Source: Synergistota bacterium (GTDB taxonomy: Bacteria; Synergistota; Synergistia; Synergistales; Synergistaceae). Taken from it: a DNA stretch of 64,000 nt. Positions within the stretch are counted from its first letter, which is position 1. Every line of letters starts with the position of its first letter. Below are positions 25,401 to 34,649 of this stretch, piece by piece. The DNA is taken from assembly GCA_023450745.1 (NCBI GenBank), contig JAEXGR010000023.1:43515-107514 (forward strand). The letters run 5' to 3'. The notes under the pieces were generated by a model. It did no database searches, was not told the DNA's origin, and worked only from the letters and a program-made list of their open reading frames with translations. The position numbers and the translations under genes were made by a program.

Positions 25401-26079
25401 CTCCGGCGAGCAAAAAGATCTCTTTATCAAGGCGGCGAGAGTTTCAAAACTTTATGACGAATCCAAGACCTTTATCGCCGGCAATCGTGAAATAGAAGAA
25501 ACGGCGGCGGCGATAAACGGGATAATCAGAAAGCCGTCCCCCTACGGCGAGATACATAAACTGCCGGAGCAGGTATCAAAATACACAAGCCTGAACATGG
25601 CGCTCCTGGAAAAAGAACGCGGCCCTCTCCGCCGCTCCCTGGAAGAGGCGGAGGGGCGCGTCTTGCCGCGCCTTGCGGATAAAACGTACGGGGAAAGGCT
25701 GAAGACAAAATTCGCCAGACAATTCAGCGAAGTGGAAAATAAAATCGCCGATTGCAACAATGTCGCGCGCCTGCACAGCATCGCGGCGGAGATAAACCAG
25801 CTGGAAAACAACATGCACGCAGAGATAGAGCGCGAAGAATCGCGGCCCTTCGCAGCACCCTCCGCGCCAGCCACCGCAAAGAAAGAAACCTTCTCCGGCA
25901 GAGTGGCGACCCCGGGCGGCAAAATACAGAAAAGCGTCAACCTCAAATCGATCGCCCGCGAATACTCGTGGCGCATCGAAAGCGAGGCGGACATCGACCG
26001 CTGCGTCGCCGCGTTGCGGGCAAACCTCATGAAAGAGCTTGCGAAAGACGGCGACGCGATAATCACCGTCCTGCTATAG
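22471..26079 (+). CDS. brxC: BREX protein BrxC, large P-loop ATPase
   Basis: This is a 1202-residue ATPase of normal BrxC length. The Walker A motif GFFGSGKSHFLK lies near residue 70 and HVVFMADEMGQYIG, a probable Walker B region, near residue 258. A long charged helical part (residues about 800-1120) suggests coiled coils. BrxC is required for BREX defence and DNA methylation in characterised type 1 systems. GGGGGAG precedes the ATG. The neighbouring brxB and pglX place it firmly. Confidence 0.95.
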   Translation: MQLKDMFVKPIDRDIKGVIKVGQGDDSNVRQELEEYVVTQELQKHFAQFFSSYKNGIAGHTDKMGVWISGFFGSGKSHFLKILSYVLENRSIDGKRAVDYFIEDKKIENQAVLADMNLAAGVSTDVILFNVDSKGESGGKDAADAISSVFLKVFNEMQGFCGTNPHIADLERSLSERGLYQPFKAQFANKYGVEWESARDEFAFIQDDVTSMLVNIGAMTEEAAKNWCAKALLDYNFSIESFAKLVRDYIDKKGGNRHVVFMADEMGQYIGDNPRLILGLQTVTEDLGTYCGGKAWVVVTSQEAIDSVTKVRGNEFSKIQGRFDTRLSLSSANVDEVIRKRILAKNETAAATLKTLYENNATVIKNLIVWDDAAEKKLYAGGSDFAAVYPFIPYQFNLLGEVLNSIRKRGVAGIHLATGERSMLALFKESAVRVMREEEGVLVPFNMFYDALEQFLEHSVRGVIAKAWANDCLNPHRDESCFDVEVLKTLFMIKYIDKVAPTKENIASLMASHINDDRIALAGRVREALERLCAQMLVQKNAGLYIFLTDEEQEINREINNQDVQMPEIISQVSAMIFDDIYSEKRYKIPRMNNRYSFTFNQSVDDRPHRGNQNNDIGVNILTPYWDGSRDRQVLALSSSRSVVLLLPNDDAFLEEIQAALKIEKYLRVSGAGKALSRYEEIKLQKTRELGERKANAKIYLKQALSQAAVFADGQELSIAEKDPGARITEAMGRLVENLYSKLYYIDSAKNADDVRAALKNTGGQQLMLDDGQRPNRLALNDLLEFIGRNTMQHTKTSLKTIIDHFAKAPYGFIPDDDAWLAACLFRSGDIAFYMNNEQITLQNKSVEEITGCLTKSTLAEKLLLDKREKASERELKAVKNVLKELFGGTDAGENEDDLLKQLQKKADDLRYQIQDYKKEREREPLLPGKEILDRGEELLLKIKRVNYTNELFALIAQKQDEYLDFAEDFEPVKSFYSGEQKDLFIKAARVSKLYDESKTFIAGNREIEETAAAINGIIRKPSPYGEIHKLPEQVSKYTSLNMALLEKERGPLRRSLEEAEGRVLPRLADKTYGERLKTKFARQFSEVENKIADCNNVARLHSIAAEINQLENNMHAEIEREESRPFAAPSAPATAKKETFSGRVATPGGKIQKSVNLKSIAREYSWRIESEADIDRCVAALRANLMKELAKDGDAIITVLL

Positions 26080-26092
26080 GGGCCAAACAGTC

Positions 26093-29000
26093 ATGGATAA
26101 AAAAATGATCAAAGAATTCGCCGTCTGGGCCCGCAAAAAGCTCATTTCGGATATAACGATGAAGGCCGCCCTTTACGGGATACGCGAGTGCGCTATTGAC
26201 GACCCTTTACCACAGTCCACCGAGCAGGCCCAATTTTTCGACATCGGCGCAAAAGAGCCCGTCGTCATCCAAGGCCGTGAGATCGCCATGCGCCGCGCCC
26301 TCGTCGGAAAAATACACGAAAAGGAAAAAACGGCCGGTTACGCCGCCGCCTTCCGCGCCGTAATGGAAGAGATATCCTACACTTGGTTCAACCGCCTCAC
26401 CGCCGTCCGCTTCATGGAGGCGAGCGGCTACCTGCCCTCCGGCGTCCGCGTACTTTCCTCCAACGACCCCGGAAAACTTGAACCGGACATGGTGACCACC
26501 CCCTTTGAGACGGACATGGACTTCACCGACACAGAACGCGCCCTCGTCTGGAAGCTCAAGGACGAAAACCGGCAGAACGCGCTCTTCCGTATGCTCTTCA
26601 TCAAACAGTGCAACAAACTGAATGAGATACTCCCCGGCCTCTTTGAAAAAAGCGACGACTACAGCGAACTGCTGCTTGAGATCTCCTTCTCCGACAAAGA
26701 GGGCATAGTCTACCGCCTCACCCACGACATCGCCGAAGAAGACTTCAACGCCGGAAAGGGCGGCCAGGTGGAAATCATCGGCTGGCTCTATCAGTTCTAC
26801 AACAACGAACCGAAAGACGAAACATACGCGCTGCTCAAAAAAAACGTCAAAGTTACAAAAGAACGTCTGCCTGCCGTCACCCAGCTCTTCACGCCGGACT
26901 GGATCGTGCGCTACATGGCGGAAAACAGCCTTGGCCGCCTCTGGCTGGAGGGACACCCAAACGAGACGCTGAAATCCGCGTGGAAATACCATCTTGACGA
27001 AGCGGAACAGGAGCCGGAGGCCGCCGCGCGGCTCGCGGCGCTGCGCGAAGAGCGCAAAAACATCAGACCGGAAGAGATAAAACTCATCGACCCCTGCATG
27101 GGCAGCGGCCATATCTTAGTCTACGCCTTCGACCTGCTGATGCGTATCTATGAATCGGCAGGCTGGAGCACGAAAGAGGCGGCCCGCGGCATATTGGAAA
27201 ACAACCTCTACGGCCTCGACATCGACGACCGCGCGGCGCAGCTCGCCTACTTCGCCGTCATGATGAAGGCGCGCCAATACGACCGCCGCATATTCAGCCG
27301 CGGCGTACAGCCGAACGTTTATTCTATAAGGGAATCCGCCTCCGTCGCGGAGACATATCAGGATACCGCCGGTGACTTCCCGCTCGCGCAAGAAGACCGG
27401 GAAACGCTCGCCTATCTGCTGAAAGCCTTCGCTGACGCGAAAGAATACGGCTCGATAATCAGACTGGAAAAAAGAGACTACCAGTCCCTCGCCGCCGCCT
27501 GGCGGGAGATGCCGAACGCCGATAGCGTCTCCCTCTGGTACGATGAAATAAAAAATGCAGTCCGGCAAATAATCAGGCAGGCGATAATCCTTACACAGAA
27601 ATACGACGTCGTCATCACCAACCCGCCCTACATGGGCGCCAGCGGCATGAACGAAAAGCTCTCGGAGTATGTGAAGGATAACTATCCCGACAGCAAAAGC
27701 GACCTCTTCGCGGTTTTCATTGAAAAATGCGCCGAGCTGACGCAAAGGGGCGGCTACCAAGCGATGATTACGCAGCACGCCTGGATGTTCATCTCCAGCT
27801 ATGAAAAACTGCGCACGAAGGTACTGGCCAGCAATGACATCGTAAACATGGTCCACCTGGGCCCCAGAGCCTTTGAGGAGATCGGCGGCGAAGTAGTACA
27901 GACCGCGAGCTTCGTCATCCGCAAAAGCCACACGGCGGGCTATGCGGGAAAATATGCCCGGCTTGTTGAGCCAACGACACAACAGGGCAAAGAAGAAATG
28001 TTTATTTCACGAACAACTTTGTACCAAGCAAAACAGAGCATTTTTTCCTTAATACCTGGAAGCTATATCGGGTATTGGTTATCTGAAAAGTTGGTTAGTA
28101 AGTTCGCATTGGGCACACTTTACGATGTTGCTACATCAAGAGAAGGTGTAACTTCAGGATGTAACGACTTATTTCTTAGGCTTTGGCATGAAGTACCCGC
28201 TAACAATGTTAATTGGACAGCTCAAAATGCAATGGATTCTTTTTCGCACAAGAAATGGCATAAACATAACAAGGGCGGGGAATTCAGACGCTGGTATGGA
28301 AACAGAGAGTATTTTATTGACTGGCAAAATGATGGTTATCGCATTCGGCATTTCTCTGATGAAAAAACAGGCAGGGTTCGCTCGCACAATTACAATTTAG
28401 AGTATAATTTTCACAAAATGTTAACATGGAGCAATATATCATCTAACCTTTTCAGCCTGAGATACTCTGAGCCAGGATTTGTGTTTGACACAACAAGTTC
28501 TGCAATGTTTGCCAATGAGGATCAAATATCTTATATCCTCGCATATATGAATTCTTGTGTCGCACAAGTGTATCTTACGTTACTATGCCCCATGTTAAAA
28601 TTTCAACCAGGCAATGTTATTAAAACTCCTTATATTTATTCTCCAGACACACAAATAATTGATTTATGCAACGCTTGCGTTGCAATTAGTAAATCCGACT
28701 GGGACTCCTTCGAAACCTCATGGGATTTCAAAACCCATCCGCTCATCGCGCACAACAGCGACGGACGGTTGGCGACCGCCTTTGAAAACTGGCGCGACTG
28801 TGCGGAAAAACGCTTTTACCAACTCAAAGCCAACGAAGAGGAACTCAACCGCATCTTCATCGACATCTACGGACTTAATGACGAACTGACGCCGGAGGTT
28901 GAAGAAAAAGAGGTCACGGTGCGCAAAGCCGACCTTGCGCGCGACGTGAAAAGCCTTATCTCCTACGCCGTCGGCTGCCTCTTCGGCCGCTATTCGCTCG

Positions 29001-29668
29001 ACTGCGAGGGGCTGGCCTACGCGGGCGGGGAATGGAAAGATAGCATTTACCGCCGCATCATCCCCGACAAAGACAACTGCCTGCCGCTGACGGACGAGGA
29101 ATATTTCCACGACGACGTCGTCAGCCTCTTCTGCAAATGGCTCGCGGCGGCCTTCGGCGAAAAGACACTTGAAGAAAACCTTGACTTCGTCGCCCGCGCG
29201 CTCGGAGGGGGCGGAGACTCACGCCGCGTCATCCGCGGTTACTTCCTGAAGGATTTCTTCAAAGACCACTGCAAAATATACCAGAAACGCCCCCTCTACT
29301 GGCTCTTCGAGAGCGGCAAAGAAAACGGCTTCAAGGCCCTCGTCTACATGCACCGCTGGAACGCCGACACCATCGGCAATCTGCGCGTGGAATACCTCCA
29401 CCCGCTCCAGGTGAAATACGAAAACCAGATCGCGATCAGAGAGCAAGCCATCGCCAACGCCAAAGAGGCGCGCGAAAAAACCGTCGCCGCCAAAGAGATG
29501 GAAAAGCTGAAAAAACAGCTGAAAGAGATAAAAGACTACGACATAAAGGTCGCCCACCTGGCCCTCTCGCGCATAACCATAGACCTCGACGACGGCGTAA
29601 AGGTAAACTACGAAAAAGTCCAAACCGCCCGCGACGGAAAAAAACTGGAAGTATTGGCGAAGATTTGA
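26093..29668 (+). CDS. pglX: BREX adenine methyltransferase PglX (BrxX)
   Basis: This 1191-residue DNA adenine methyltransferase has SAM motif LIDPCMGSGHILVYAFDLL near residue 335 and the catalytic VVITNPPYMG near residue 508. It marks host DNA at a non-palindromic site so the BREX system can tell it from phage DNA. From about 27970 to 28690 (residues about 627-866), which should hold the target-recognition region, the DNA becomes clearly AT-rich and codon use changes, then returns to the GC-rich style. This suggests a swapped recognition module. A charged helical tail rich in Lys and Glu lies near residues 1120-1165. Confidence 0.95.
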   Translation: MDKKMIKEFAVWARKKLISDITMKAALYGIRECAIDDPLPQSTEQAQFFDIGAKEPVVIQGREIAMRRALVGKIHEKEKTAGYAAAFRAVMEEISYTWFNRLTAVRFMEASGYLPSGVRVLSSNDPGKLEPDMVTTPFETDMDFTDTERALVWKLKDENRQNALFRMLFIKQCNKLNEILPGLFEKSDDYSELLLEISFSDKEGIVYRLTHDIAEEDFNAGKGGQVEIIGWLYQFYNNEPKDETYALLKKNVKVTKERLPAVTQLFTPDWIVRYMAENSLGRLWLEGHPNETLKSAWKYHLDEAEQEPEAAARLAALREERKNIRPEEIKLIDPCMGSGHILVYAFDLLMRIYESAGWSTKEAARGILENNLYGLDIDDRAAQLAYFAVMMKARQYDRRIFSRGVQPNVYSIRESASVAETYQDTAGDFPLAQEDRETLAYLLKAFADAKEYGSIIRLEKRDYQSLAAAWREMPNADSVSLWYDEIKNAVRQIIRQAIILTQKYDVVITNPPYMGASGMNEKLSEYVKDNYPDSKSDLFAVFIEKCAELTQRGGYQAMITQHAWMFISSYEKLRTKVLASNDIVNMVHLGPRAFEEIGGEVVQTASFVIRKSHTAGYAGKYARLVEPTTQQGKEEMFISRTTLYQAKQSIFSLIPGSYIGYWLSEKLVSKFALGTLYDVATSREGVTSGCNDLFLRLWHEVPANNVNWTAQNAMDSFSHKKWHKHNKGGEFRRWYGNREYFIDWQNDGYRIRHFSDEKTGRVRSHNYNLEYNFHKMLTWSNISSNLFSLRYSEPGFVFDTTSSAMFANEDQISYILAYMNSCVAQVYLTLLCPMLKFQPGNVIKTPYIYSPDTQIIDLCNACVAISKSDWDSFETSWDFKTHPLIAHNSDGRLATAFENWRDCAEKRFYQLKANEEELNRIFIDIYGLNDELTPEVEEKEVTVRKADLARDVKSLISYAVGCLFGRYSLDCEGLAYAGGEWKDSIYRRIIPDKDNCLPLTDEEYFHDDVVSLFCKWLAAAFGEKTLEENLDFVARALGGGGDSRRVIRGYFLKDFFKDHCKIYQKRPLYWLFESGKENGFKALVYMHRWNADTIGNLRVEYLHPLQVKYENQIAIREQAIANAKEAREKTVAAKEMEKLKKQLKEIKDYDIKVAHLALSRITIDLDDGVKVNYEKVQTARDGKKLEVLAKI

Positions 29669-29768
29669 GACAGTAAATGAGATAGAAAACAACGTCTGAG
29701 GCAAAAGATGACGTTGTAACCGCGAACATCAAGGCGGATAATTAAGAAATGAATATCGTTTTTTAACC

Positions 29769-29981
29769 AAGCTGGCAAGCGCAAATCAGCTTGCAGACAA
29801 GGTTTACAGCGTGGGTAAAGCAATAACGGAAAGATACGGTTTACCCAAGATTTACCCGCGCCGGCAACGATAAAACGGCTTGCAGACAGGATTTGTAATG
29901 TGGTTAAATCAGGTGCGTAAGGAGCGGGTTAACCAAGGGCGTAACCACGCAGAAAAAACTAAACTGCGGCTTAAATGCGGG
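29769..29981 (+). repeat. Divergent copies of the 89-bp repeat upstream of the AlbA-type gene
   Basis: Two and a half related units start at 29769 (78 bp), 29847 (88 bp) and 29935 (partial). Each has GCTTGCAGACA-type sequence, then an arm such as GGGTAAA or GGTTAAA, then its partner TTTACCC or GTTAACC. They are diverged relatives of the three units after the gene. In the first unit both arms have changed together, T:A to G:C, keeping the pairing. Confidence 0.7.
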
Positions 29982-29999
29982 CGGAAAGGTGAAGTTCTA

Positions 30000-31673
30000 A
30001 TGTTGGAGGCAGACCTCATACAGGTTCTCTACGACCTGATTGAAAAATTTGAATACGAGTTGGTAGAATTCAAAGAGGCCGGAAAGGACTTTGATAAAGA
30101 CAAAATAGGCCAATATTTCTCGGCCATAAGCAATGAAGCCAACCTCAAGGGCAGTCAATATGGCTGGCTGATATTCGGCGTGCGTGATAGAGACAGAGCG
30201 ATAATCGGTTCAAATTATCGCAGCACTCTCGGACTTGACGCTCTCAAACAGGAAATATCGCAGGGAACAAATGGCGGCGTCACTTTTATAGACATCTTTG
30301 AAATCTACCCTCTCGTTAACGAAGAACGCAAAAGAGTGATCATGTTTAAAATTCCCGCCGCGATTACCGCGATGCCGACAACATGGAAAGGGCATTTTTA
30401 TGGGCGTAACGGCGAATCCTTGGTTTCGCTTTCGATGGAAGAAATTGAGCGTATAAGACGGCAGGAAAGGAGAGACTGGTCGAAGCAGGTCATCATGAAT
30501 TCCTCGATAGCTCATCTTGATTCTGACGCCATAAAACTGGCGAGAAAAAACATCCTGGAAAAATCGGCTAAAGAGCACATCCTACAGGAATTAAAGAACA
30601 TGTCAGACGAGGAATTATTAACGAAGTACCGCCTGATTGTGGACGGTAATCTGACAAATGCGGTAATGGTACTGCTTGGCAGTGAAAAATACGACTATTT
30701 GATAGAACGCCCGCCGCAAGTTGTCTGGAGGATTTATGGCGCCAAGGGCAACGACCTTGGTTACGAAATTTTCAATATTCCTTTTATTACGGCAGGAGAG
30801 AGAGTTTACGCAAAAATCAGGAATCTCTCTTACCGTTATATGCCAAATCAAAAAACATTATTCCCTGTTGAAACACAACAATATGAACAGCCGGTTTTTT
30901 ACGAGCTGATCAACAACTGCATCGCGCATCAGGATTACACGATGGGAGCCAGAATTTACGTCAACGAATTCGAGGATAAGATAAAATTAACCAACCCCGG
31001 AACTTTTCTGCCTCAGGACGTGCGCTCGGTCTTAAGCCCCAGTTACTCGCCGCCCTTTTATCGCAACCAGCTGCTTGCAAGCGCTATGGCCGCTTTTGGT
31101 ATGATCGACAGTATGAGTATGGGGATACGTAACGTTTTTAATATCCTGCGCAAAAAATATTTTCCCATGCCTGACTATAACTTTGAACAGAATCAGGTAT
31201 CCGTGACTATTTTTGGGCGGATCATCGATTTGGATTATACAAGATTACTATTCGACAATCCTGATTTTGACTTAAATACGGTGTATCTCATTGACAGGGT
31301 GCAAAAGAATGAGGCTCTCAGCAAAGAACAGATAAAATACCTTCGCAAGCTAAAAGTGATTGAAGGTAAGTCACCTCGAATCTATCTATCCGCCAAGGTT
31401 GCTGAGACGATAGAAGATCAGACGCAATATATTAAAAATAGAGGCTTTGACGATAAATATTACAAAAAATTAATCGTAGAGTACATTACTCAATTTGGAG
31501 CGGCCAGTAAGCAGGATGTTCGCAAGTTGTTGCTGAGCAAATTACCGGATGTGCTAAGCGATCAGCAAAAAGAACATAAGGTAAAAAACCTGCTGACCTC
31601 GCTCCGAAAAGAGGGGGCAATTCAACTTGATTCGCCCATACCACAGACAGCGAGGTGGGTAATAAAAAAATAG
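30000..31673 (+). CDS. AlbA_2-type ATP-binding protein within the BREX locus
   Basis: This 557-residue protein starts with an AlbA_2 (Schlafen-like) domain in residues about 5-130 (YELVEFKEAGKDFDKDKIGQYFSAISNEANLKGSQYGWLIFGV). A GHKL-type C-terminal segment follows near residue 300 (NNCIAHQDYTMGARIYVNEFEDKIKLTNPGTFLP), then a helical, probably winged-helix tail. Such proteins act as putative transcriptional regulators or as nucleic-acid-targeting defence factors, and often ride as accessory genes in BREX loci. I start at ATG 30000, behind GAAAGGTGAAG; the longer frame begins inside a repeat. It is flanked on both sides by related 89-bp repeats. Confidence 0.82.
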   Translation: MLEADLIQVLYDLIEKFEYELVEFKEAGKDFDKDKIGQYFSAISNEANLKGSQYGWLIFGVRDRDRAIIGSNYRSTLGLDALKQEISQGTNGGVTFIDIFEIYPLVNEERKRVIMFKIPAAITAMPTTWKGHFYGRNGESLVSLSMEEIERIRRQERRDWSKQVIMNSSIAHLDSDAIKLARKNILEKSAKEHILQELKNMSDEELLTKYRLIVDGNLTNAVMVLLGSEKYDYLIERPPQVVWRIYGAKGNDLGYEIFNIPFITAGERVYAKIRNLSYRYMPNQKTLFPVETQQYEQPVFYELINNCIAHQDYTMGARIYVNEFEDKIKLTNPGTFLPQDVRSVLSPSYSPPFYRNQLLASAMAAFGMIDSMSMGIRNVFNILRKKYFPMPDYNFEQNQVSVTIFGRIIDLDYTRLLFDNPDFDLNTVYLIDRVQKNEALSKEQIKYLRKLKVIEGKSPRIYLSAKVAETIEDQTQYIKNRGFDDKYYKKLIVEYITQFGAASKQDVRKLLLSKLPDVLSDQQKEHKVKNLLTSLRKEGAIQLDSPIPQTARWVIKK

Positions 31674-31690
31674 ATATTGTTTTTTTATTC

Positions 31691-31957
31691 AAGATTTTAT
31701 CCACGCCGGCGACGACGAATCCGCTTGCCGACCGGGTTCACAGCATGGTTAAATCAATCGCGAAAGGCACGGTTTAACCAAGATTTTAACCACGCCAGCG
31801 ACAACAAATCCGCTTGTGGGCCGGGTCCACGGCGTGGTTAAATCAATTGCGAAAGGTACGGTTTAACCAAGATTTTAACCACGCCGGCGACGACAAACCC
31901 GCTTGTGGGCCGGGTTCACAGCGTGGTTAAATTAATCTCGAAGGGCGCGGTTGTAAA
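31691..31957 (+). repeat. Three tandem 89-bp repeats between the AlbA-type gene and pglZ
   Basis: Units start at 31691, 31780 and 31869; the first two are exactly 89 bases and the third is degenerate at its end. Each contains CGTGGTTAAA, then about 20 bases, then TTTAACC, then AAGATTTTAACCACGCC. GGCGTGGTTAAA (31831-31842) pairs perfectly over 12 bases with TTTAACCACGCC (31874-31885). There are no spacers, so it is not a CRISPR array. Confidence 0.85.
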
Positions 31958-32025
31958 ATCAGCAAAATGAGGTTATAAATGACACTGATTGACGTTATAT
32001 CAGGGAGAATTGCGGGGAAACAAAG

Positions 32026-34548
32026 ATGGCTCTTAAACAGATAGCTGAAAAATTAAATAAAGAATTTGCCGCGGAGGGACGTCGGCTTGTCTTTTGGTAT
32101 GACGCAAAGGCGGAGTTCGCCGCCGATATCGAAAGCGGCGGCCTTGTCCTGGAGAGGGCGAAGATCTACAGGCTGGAAAAAGATAATCAGTTTTACACCA
32201 AGTATTTCCTTGAGTGCGTGGACAGAGAGACCAATTATCTTATTTACGCCCCCTTTCCCAAACCCGACGTGCGGGAGAATCATCTCGCGGATATGGTAAG
32301 ATATTCGCGTGAATTCTTCGCGGACAAAGCTTCCCTTATCTGCGTTGATTTGTGTATCGCGCCCGAATTAAAACCCGTCATCCAGAATCATATAAGGTTT
32401 TTTGCCTCAAAGGAACGCTGCCAGAAACTTTATGACCTGAAGATAGACAATTACAGAAAAGATACGCTCCTGACCGGTATAATGAGCGTCGTCTGCAAGG
32501 CGAAGACCGCCTCTTTCGAGGAGATCCTGCGCGCCGTACTTATTAAGGATATAGAAGGAGAAAACAAATATTTATCTGAGATTGAAAAGTTTGGGCTGCT
32601 GGATTCATTCTGGGAACTTTGCGAAGAGCTGTACGGCTATCATGACGTCTCGCCCTCGCTGAAAAACCTCGCGGCCTCGTTTTTTATTACCTACACGGCA
32701 CATTCCGCAAGCGGCGGCCTTCCGTCGAAATGGAAAGGGCGCGTCGCCTCTCAAACTGGCTCCGTCGTGGCCTTCATGGACAATATGATGAACAGCGCGA
32801 AATGCCGCGACGCGTACGATGATATTTCCCGAAATGTCGCGGCTGAGATTGGCGCGGCGGGGTTTCTGCGGGAGATGGCGCTCGACAGCCTTGCCGAATG
32901 CGATTCATTTGAAATTATCGACGAAATGATCATCGCCTGGGCCGTGGACAATCTCTTGTCCGAGAATATCGGCGCAAAACTCGCCGGTATGGATATTCGC
33001 GCACTCTGCCGCCGGCGTATGGAGCTGCATTTCGGCGAGATGTTCCATGATGCCTACTCTATGCTCGAGATGGCCTGCCAAATCATAGAAATCGCCGGTT
33101 ATCGCTGCCCAGAGGACACCGCGGCAATTATCAAGCGATATACGGGAAATGATTATAAATATGATTACTGTTACAGGAAATTTTATGATTATTATGACCG
33201 GATCGAGGCGCGGGCTGCTTTCGAGGCGCTGCGGGAGCGGGTCGAAAATATTTATACAAATATCTATCTTGACAGGCTGACGGCCTCCTGGAGCAAGGCC
33301 CTGTTCGCGGAGAAATCAATCAAAGCGATTCCCGGGCAGGAACATTTTTACCGGCGCTGCGTGGCGCCCGCCAAAGAACGCGTTGTCGTGATCATCTCCG
33401 ATGCGCTGCGTTACGAGGTGGCGGCGGAGCTCGCGGACACCCTGTTTGAGGACGAAAAGTGCGGCGGCGTCCATTTGGATGTTATGTACGGCGTGCTGCC
33501 CTCCGTCACAAAACTTGGCATGGCGGCGCTGCTGCCGCACGAAAGGATAAATATAGACGATAACTTCAAGGTTTCCGCGGACGGCAGACCTTGTGATACC
33601 CTTTCGCAGAGAGAGGCTGTCTTGCAGGCTGAAGTTTCCAACGGCAGATGCCTGCAGTATGACGACGTGATAGCGGCAAAGCGAGAGGAAGTACGCAAGA
33701 TGTTCGGGAATAAAGAGGTCGTATATGTCTACCATAATCAGATAGACGCGCGCGGCGATAAGGCGAACACGGAGAATGAGGTATTCTCCGCCTGCGCCGA
33801 ATCCGTGATTGAGATACACCGGATGATTCGCCGCCTCACCGAAGATATCTCCGCAAGGCATTTTATAATTACCGCCGACCATGGTTTTATATATAAGCGT
33901 GACAGGATACGGGAATATGATAAAATCAGCGGCACGGAGCTCAAGGGGTTTTACGTCGGCAAGCGCTATGTCATAGGCCGTGATCCCATTGAAGCGGACG
34001 GCGTGAAAAATTATGATATATCAGCGTTTTTAAGCGGCGCTTCCCTGAATGTGGCGGTTCCTTCGGGGACGAGCATCTTTAAAACGGCCGGCGGAGGACA
34101 GAATTACGTGCATGGCGGCGCCTCTTTGCAGGAGATGCTGATCCCCGTGCTGGATGTGAGGACGGCGGTCGGACACCAGGAAACGAGGCCCGCGGCGATA
34201 GATTTTATCAGCACCACTAAAAAGATCACCAGCTTGGTACAGTCTTTGGAGTTCTATCAGATGGAACCGGTGACGGATATTGTCAAGGAAGCTGTCTATA
34301 AGCTGTTCTTAGTCTCTGAAGACAATGAGAAAATTTCAAATGAAGTGACATTTGAGGCAAAAAGCCGTGAGCCGGAGGCGGCAAAACGTATTTCTCGGCT
34401 TAAGTTCACCTTTAAGAATAGAAGATATCGCAGTGACAAGAGATATTATCTCGTCGCGTATTTAGATTCAAATAATAGCTTTGCCGAGCCTGTTCTGAAA
34501 TACGAAATGGCGGTAGACATCGCCTTCGCGGATGATTTCGGTTTTTAA
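32026..34548 (+). CDS. pglZ: BREX alkaline-phosphatase-fold protein PglZ (BrxZ)
   Basis: This 840-residue protein carries the PglZ domain. The metal-site motifs VVVIISDALRYEVAAEL (near residue 475) and HFIITADHGFIYKRDR (near residue 615) are those of the alkaline phosphatase superfamily. The N-terminus (EGRRLVFWYDAKAEFAADIE) is typical of PglZ. It is an essential, conserved part of all BREX systems, acting with PglX. The ATG is behind a weak site after the 89-bp repeats. In type 1 systems a Lon-like brxL usually follows; none is seen here. Confidence 0.95.
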   Translation: MALKQIAEKLNKEFAAEGRRLVFWYDAKAEFAADIESGGLVLERAKIYRLEKDNQFYTKYFLECVDRETNYLIYAPFPKPDVRENHLADMVRYSREFFADKASLICVDLCIAPELKPVIQNHIRFFASKERCQKLYDLKIDNYRKDTLLTGIMSVVCKAKTASFEEILRAVLIKDIEGENKYLSEIEKFGLLDSFWELCEELYGYHDVSPSLKNLAASFFITYTAHSASGGLPSKWKGRVASQTGSVVAFMDNMMNSAKCRDAYDDISRNVAAEIGAAGFLREMALDSLAECDSFEIIDEMIIAWAVDNLLSENIGAKLAGMDIRALCRRRMELHFGEMFHDAYSMLEMACQIIEIAGYRCPEDTAAIIKRYTGNDYKYDYCYRKFYDYYDRIEARAAFEALRERVENIYTNIYLDRLTASWSKALFAEKSIKAIPGQEHFYRRCVAPAKERVVVIISDALRYEVAAELADTLFEDEKCGGVHLDVMYGVLPSVTKLGMAALLPHERINIDDNFKVSADGRPCDTLSQREAVLQAEVSNGRCLQYDDVIAAKREEVRKMFGNKEVVYVYHNQIDARGDKANTENEVFSACAESVIEIHRMIRRLTEDISARHFIITADHGFIYKRDRIREYDKISGTELKGFYVGKRYVIGRDPIEADGVKNYDISAFLSGASLNVAVPSGTSIFKTAGGGQNYVHGGASLQEMLIPVLDVRTAVGHQETRPAAIDFISTTKKITSLVQSLEFYQMEPVTDIVKEAVYKLFLVSEDNEKISNEVTFEAKSREPEAAKRISRLKFTFKNRRYRSDKRYYLVAYLDSNNSFAEPVLKYEMAVDIAFADDFGF

Positions 34549-34562
34549 TAAGGAGACTATCC

Positions 34563-34649
34563 ATGCCAGAGGAAGTGCCTGTGATCAATACAACGCTGTC
34601 AATAACAAGGAAAAATGCCCTGCCCTTGTTTGTGTTTTATTATCTATAG
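34563..34649 (+). CDS. 28-residue frame with good ribosome site after pglZ
   Basis: AAGGAGACTATCC precedes an ATG that opens a 28-codon frame, MPEEVPVINTTLSITRKNAL and a hydrophobic end, stopping at 34647-34649. The ribosome site and position suggest the remaining start of a lost last BREX gene, or a small protein. I recognise no family, and it does not obviously match the N-terminus of BrxL. Confidence 0.35.
   Translation: MPEEVPVINTTLSITRKNALPLFVFYYL

Noticed and set aside
31691..31957. Tandem repeats that might be a CRISPR array
   Set aside because: The units touch each other with no unique spacers, are 89 bp long, and no cas gene is near.
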